This document shows, one piece after another, positions 5,980 to 8,455 of a stretch of 8,455 nt of DNA (position 1 is the stretch's first letter; each line of letters begins with the position of its first letter). Under the pieces are notes generated by a model. The model was not told the origin of the DNA. It saw only the letters and a list, made by a program, of their open reading frames with translations, and made no database searches. The position numbers and the translations under genes are program-made. Source of the DNA: an uncultured Alphaproteobacteria bacterium (GTDB lineage: Bacteria > Pseudomonadota > Alphaproteobacteria > Reyranellales > Reyranellaceae); NCBI GenBank assembly GCA_903929895.1, contig CAIYWM010000424.1:1-8455 (forward strand), in the 5' to 3' direction.

Positions 5980-6792
5980 TCAGGGACGCCCGATCTCCGC
6001 GAGTGCGCGCTTCAGGGGCTCGCCGGAGATCTGCAGCCAGCTGTGATGCATGGGATCGCCGAGCTGCAGGATCAGGAAGATCGCGCCGGTCACCGCGAGC
6101 GCGGAAAGGAAGAGGCTGGCGACGACCGTGAGGTTGGATGGGGCGAACACGCCAAAGCTCAGGAACACCAGGAACAGCCAGAAGATGAGCACGACGACGA
6201 AGGGGCCGGGGACCGTCGTGCCGGGGTTTTCCCACAGCAGCCAGCGCTCGGCGTAGATCTGGTTGGTGAGGTTGAGCGCCTGGGCGGCCAGCGCCGTGTG
6301 TCGCCGGTCGGGAAGCTCCAGCGACAGGATGGAATCGGCCAGCCTGTCGAGAAGGTCGGCACTGATCCGTGCATCCAGGCGCGGCGGCGGGTTGGCGGGA
6401 AACAGCTCCTCCTTCTTGTGTCCGGCATAGGCACGCAGGCTGGCGCGTGCCTCGCTCGCCTCAGGGCCATAGGAGCGCAGCAGATGGTCGAGCTGGACGA
6501 TGTCGGCGCCGAGCTTGGTCACGATGCCGGCGTTGACCGAGTAGGCGCCGTTGGCGGCCGACAGCATGAGGGCCAGCACCAGCGAGGTCAGCGACGCCAC
6601 GATGGCGGCGGCCAGCTTGACCACCGCGCCCGACTCCTTGGTGAGATGGTGCTGGGGCAGGGCACGCGCAGCGTAGAGTCCGATCAGTCCGCCCCCGAAC
6701 ATGGCGACCAGCGCGAGCACGCAGATGATCAGGTACGAGCGATCCAGCATCCCACCTGATAGCAGGTCGGGAGGGGGCGCGCCCGCCTGCAT
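5980..6792 (-). CDS. DUF4239-type integral membrane protein
   Basis: A 270-residue membrane protein with four predicted helices at about 19-41, 60-80, 197-216 and 221-244, arranged as two hairpins. Between them is a soluble, charged segment of about 115 residues. Features recalled from DUF4239 proteins are the segments ESGAVVKLAAAIVASLTSLV, LDHLLRSYGPEA and FGVFAPSNLTVV, and the tail ISGEPLKRAL. The molecular function of the family is not known. The start at 6792 has AGAGG 7 nt upstream. An internal ATG at 6750 (MLDRSYLIIC) begins just before the first helix but has AGGTGGG only 1 nt away, so the longer form is slightly preferred. It is divergent from the Rieske gene across 100 bp and heads the minus-strand run that continues to the oxidoreductase. 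Confidence 0.85.
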   Translation of the reverse strand: MQAGAPPPDLLSGGMLDRSYLIICVLALVAMFGGGLIGLYAARALPQHHLTKESGAVVKLAAAIVASLTSLVLALMLSAANGAYSVNAGIVTKLGADIVQLDHLLRSYGPEASEARASLRAYAGHKKEELFPANPPPRLDARISADLLDRLADSILSLELPDRRHTALAAQALNLTNQIYAERWLLWENPGTTVPGPFVVVLIFWLFLVFLSFGVFAPSNLTVVASLFLSALAVTGAIFLILQLGDPMHHSWLQISGEPLKRALAEIGRP

Positions 6793-6892
6793 TCACGAAC
6801 CTCTGGCGCCGTCTCGCTGCGCGGCTGGGTTTGTTGCGTCGTCGAAGGCGCGGGCCATAGTATCGCCCCGCCCGCATGCAGGAGGACGAAGA
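6793..6892. promoter_or_regulatory. Divergent promoter region between DUF4239-type and Rieske genes
   Basis: This 100-bp gap must hold start signals for both divergent genes. A weak plus-strand candidate is TTGCGT (6834-6839), a 16-bp spacer and CATAGT (6856-6861). The overlapping minus-strand TACTAT is a possible -10 for the membrane protein gene. Neither has a consensus -35. Confidence 0.3.
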
Positions 6893-7486
6893 ATGGCCGC
6901 GCTGCTGAACGAAACCGACCTGATCGATCGCATCCTGGCGCACATCGACGGCAAGACGACGGACAAGGGCAGCGTGGTCTGGCGCGAGCCGGTCGAGAAC
7001 TATCATTCGACCGAGCGCTTCGCGGCCGAGCTCGAGGTGCTGCGGCGCGTGCCGATGGCCTTCTGTCCTTCGGCGGCGCTGCCCGAGCCCGGCTCCTACA
7101 TCGCGCGCACGACGGTCGGTACACCGCTGCTGGTGGTGCGCGGCACCGACGGCGTGGTGCGCGGCTTCCGCAACGCCTGCCGCCATCGCGGCATGAAGCT
7201 GGAGGAGGGAGAGGGCTGCAAGCGCGCCTTCGCCTGCCCCTATCACGCCTGGACCTACGGTCTCGACGGCGCGCTGCGGCACGTTCCGGGCGAGGACGGT
7301 TTCCCCGGCCTCGACAAGGAAGCGCACGGGCTGGTGCCGGTCGCGGCGGTGCAGGAGAGGAACGGCATCGTCTTCGTGACGCAGGACGAACCGCTGTCGG
7401 ATGGACCGCTCGGCGACCTGCCGGAGGTACTGACCGACGACTACGTGCTGTTCAACAAGATCGAGTTCGACGCTCGCATTGCTTGA
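6893..7486 (+). CDS. Rieske [2Fe-2S] protein, 3'-truncated ring-hydroxylating oxygenase alpha subunit
   Basis: The 197-residue frame begins at ATG 6893 with GGAGG at 6881-6885, 7 nt upstream. It carries a complete Rieske domain: CRHRG (C96, H98) and CPYHAW (C115, H118), the two-Cys/two-His ligand set with 16 residues between H98 and C115. The CPYHAW form and the N-terminal layout are those of aromatic ring-hydroxylating dioxygenase alpha subunits, normally about 400 residues or more. Their C-terminal half holds the mononuclear iron site (two His and an Asp). Here the protein ends at DDYVLFNKIEFDARIA, exactly where that catalytic domain should begin. The last few codons and the stop lie in sequence that reads, on the other strand, as the channel gene. 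So this is almost certainly a remnant: it might still fold as a ferredoxin-like domain but cannot be an oxygenase. Confidence 0.85.
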   Translation: MAALLNETDLIDRILAHIDGKTTDKGSVVWREPVENYHSTERFAAELEVLRRVPMAFCPSAALPEPGSYIARTTVGTPLLVVRGTDGVVRGFRNACRHRGMKLEEGEGCKRAFACPYHAWTYGLDGALRHVPGEDGFPGLDKEAHGLVPVAAVQERNGIVFVTQDEPLSDGPLGDLPEVLTDDYVLFNKIEFDARIA

Positions 7487-7865
7487 CCCGGCTCTCGGCG
7501 ACCGTGGCCTGTTCGGTGAGCCTTTCGCGGTCCGCCTTCACGGCATCGCTCTCGGGCGGCGCGTCGGTGCCGGGCTTCAGTTCGAGCGGCGCCAGCAGCT
7601 TCTTGGTGTCGGCCAGGTCGTTGCGGGCGAAGGCGGCGGCGGCCATCGCGGCCGTGCGCACGTCGGTCGCCTGCTCGCGCAGGCCGTCGATCTCGACCGG
7701 CAGCAGGTCGGCCTGCTCGGTGCGGGCAGCGATGCGGTCGAGCTGACGCCCCCAGAGTTCGACGAGCTGGCTGAAGGGCCGCTGCGGCGGCGGCACGCTC
7801 TGGGCGGAAGCCGCCACGCTTGCGAACAGCAGCACGAACCATGCGAGGCGAGCTAGAGACCGCAT
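7452..7865 (-). CDS. N-terminal remnant of a DUF3772/MscS-type mechanosensitive channel protein
   Basis: A 137-residue frame starting at ATG 7865. Residues 1-22 are a signal peptide (MRSLARLAWF, hydrophobic core VLLFASVAA, likely cleavage after ASA). Residues about 30-130 form a helical, coiled-coil-like periplasmic region (LVELWGRQLDRIAARTEQ, later DLADTKKLLAPLELK) that resembles the DUF3772 domain at the N-terminus of large MscS-family channels, usually about 800 residues. The characteristic ADRERLTEQATVAESRVKQ is followed in intact proteins by a continuation such as 'ELxLVRADQLI'. Here it breaks after VKQCE into RRTRSC and a stop, which are encoded by antisense Rieske sequence. All membrane helices and the pore are missing, so it cannot act as a channel and is best seen as a gene fragment. 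The family call is from memory of its sequence pattern. The same frame stays open upstream to 8444, but that is antisense to the LDH2 gene. Confidence 0.7.
   Translation of the reverse strand: MRSLARLAWFVLLFASVAASAQSVPPPQRPFSQLVELWGRQLDRIAARTEQADLLPVEIDGLREQATDVRTAAMAAAAFARNDLADTKKLLAPLELKPGTDAPPESDAVKADRERLTEQATVAESRVKQCERRTRSC
7470..7487. other. Junction joining two truncated convergent genes
   Basis: Left of about 7472 the plus strand reads as Rieske oxygenase coding sequence (up to EFDA). From about 7473 rightward the minus strand reads as channel coding sequence (VKQCE at 7473-7487). Both genes keep their 5' ends and lose their 3' ends at this point, and each frame ends within a few codons after crossing it. 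No insertion sequence, repeat or target-site duplication is visible at the join. A deletion with ends in both genes, or an assembly join, would give this pattern. Confidence 0.65.
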
Positions 7866-7990
7866 TCGGTGCGGGATTCCCGGAGACGACGAAGGGCTTT
7901 GCAAGGTCACTACCACGTGTGGCCCGGAGCAAGCCACGTCGCAGACGGTCTGGCGGCCCAGAAGGGCGAAATCAGGGCGCTGCTTCGGCG

Positions 7991-8019
7991 TTGACAGCGT
8001 CGTGACGACGCGGAACCTT
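7991..8019 (+). promoter_or_regulatory. Possible promoter of the LDH2-family gene
   Basis: A perfect -35 box TTGACA lies at 7991-7996 in the 183-bp gap between the divergent channel remnant and the dehydrogenase. The -10 position 17 bp on (8014-8019, AACCTT) is poor. Distance to the start codon at 8049 is suitable. Confidence 0.4.
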
Positions 8020-8048
8020 GCCGCCCGAATGTAAAGGGGAGTCGAGAG

Positions 8049-8455
8049 ATGGCCGAAGGGCAAGGATCCGTGGGCGAAATCCGCATTGAGCCCGACCGCC
8101 TGCACGGCTTCACCATGGCCATTTGCCGGGCCGACGGCAGTTCCGCCGAAGAGGCGAAGCTCGTCGCCGACCACCTCGTGCTCGCCAACCTGTTCGGCCA
8201 TGACAGCCACGGCGTCGGCATGATGCCTTCCTACATCCAGAATACGATGAACGGCGCCTGCAGGCGCAATCACCACGCCAAGATCGACCGCGACAACGGC
8301 GCGGTGATCGTGATCGACGGTGGCGCCGGGTACGGTCAGGTCATCGCCAAGGAGGCGATGGACATCGGCATCGAGCGGGCGAAGAAGCACGGCGTCTGCG
8401 TCGTCGGCCTGAAGAACTCCCACCACATCGGCCGGATCGGTCACTGGGGCGAGCA
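8049..8455 (+). CDS. LDH2-family (malate/L-lactate dehydrogenase type) oxidoreductase, N-terminal part (3' end outside window)
   Basis: The frame runs from ATG 8049 off the right edge, giving 135 residues of a family of about 340-360. AGGGGAG at 8035-8041 is 7 nt upstream, a strong ribosome binding site that fixes the start. Family marks are ANLFGHDSHGVGMMPSYI (46-63), with the conserved HDSHG, then DGGAGYGQVIAKEAMDIGI (90-108) and NSHHIGRIGHWGE (123-135), which holds the conserved His pair (H125/H126) of the active site. These enzymes reduce or oxidise 2-oxo/2-hydroxy acids (malate, L-lactate, ureidoglycolate, 2,3-diketogulonate and others) with NAD(P)H, using a fold different from classical lactate dehydrogenase. 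The substrate cannot be told from this part. It is divergent from the channel remnant. Confidence 0.93.
   Translation, partial: MAEGQGSVGEIRIEPDRLHGFTMAICRADGSSAEEAKLVADHLVLANLFGHDSHGVGMMPSYIQNTMNGACRRNHHAKIDRDNGAVIVIDGGAGYGQVIAKEAMDIGIERAKKHGVCVVGLKNSHHIGRIGHWGE

Noticed and set aside
5911..6759. Plus-strand frame (282 codons) antisense to the DUF4239-type gene
   Set aside because: Low-complexity Gln/His/Arg-rich product; the minus strand encodes a convincing four-helix membrane protein.
6754..6767. Small palindrome ACCTG-ATAG-CAGGT near the DUF4239-type start as an operator
   Set aside because: Only a 5-bp stem, probably inside the coding sequence, and easily due to chance.
6461..7327. 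Minus-strand frame (288 codons) antisense to the Rieske gene
   Set aside because: The plus strand has a strong RBS and clear Rieske ligands; this frame has none.
7440..7500. Insertion sequence or integration site as the cause of the double truncation
   Set aside because: No transposase, terminal inverted repeat, target duplication or tRNA is visible at the junction; the two genes abut directly.
7866..8444. Upstream extension of the channel-remnant frame
   Set aside because: It runs antisense to the LDH2-family gene; the signal peptide starting at 7865 marks the real N-terminus.

Overview
The window looks like ordinary chromosome from a GC-rich proteobacterium, most likely an alphaproteobacterium (Hyphomicrobiales, Reyranellales or Rhodospirillales type). 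This rests on the G/C-rich third positions, the kinds of metabolic genes present, and protein features seen by eye. No composition or database search was run. There is no rRNA, tRNA, CRISPR array, transposase, integrase or phage gene.

Left part (1-3300). The window opens inside a molybdopterin oxidoreductase gene, of which only the C-terminal part is present. It converges on an XRE/cupin regulator gene on the minus strand. The regulator is divergent from a class III aminotransferase of the omega-amino acid (beta-alanine):pyruvate type. The 141 bp between regulator and aminotransferase holds two exact copies of GTTCAGTATAG, one next to each start codon. These are good candidates for the regulator's operators, giving autoregulation plus local control of the aminotransferase.

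Middle part (3300-6800). A 323-bp gap with two hairpins leads into a small SET-domain protein gene on the plus strand. Facing it is a minus-strand run of genes, read from 6792 down to 3961: a four-helix DUF4239-type membrane protein, a possible 35-residue single-helix membrane peptide, a YggS/PLPHP-family pyridoxal-phosphate homeostasis protein, and a Gfo/Idh/MocA-family oxidoreductase. The last two are 13 bp apart and probably cotranscribed. The oxidoreductase and SET genes overlap by 13 bp at their 3' ends.

Right part (6800-8455). A Rieske [2Fe-2S] protein gene with a strong ribosome binding site runs right. The start of a DUF3772/MscS-type mechanosensitive channel gene runs left toward it. 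Both proteins stop abruptly at the same place, about 7470-7487. The Rieske protein has lost its whole mononuclear-iron catalytic domain, and the channel has lost its entire membrane and pore part. This looks like the scar of a deletion (or an assembly join) between two convergent genes, and it is the most notable thing in the window. The window ends inside an LDH2-family (malate/L-lactate dehydrogenase type) oxidoreductase gene on the plus strand.

I did not find a convincing new multi-gene system. The best leads are the double-truncation junction at about 7470-7487, the repeated operator candidate at 1845-1855 and 1936-1946, and the SET gene, whose start lies just behind a hairpin.
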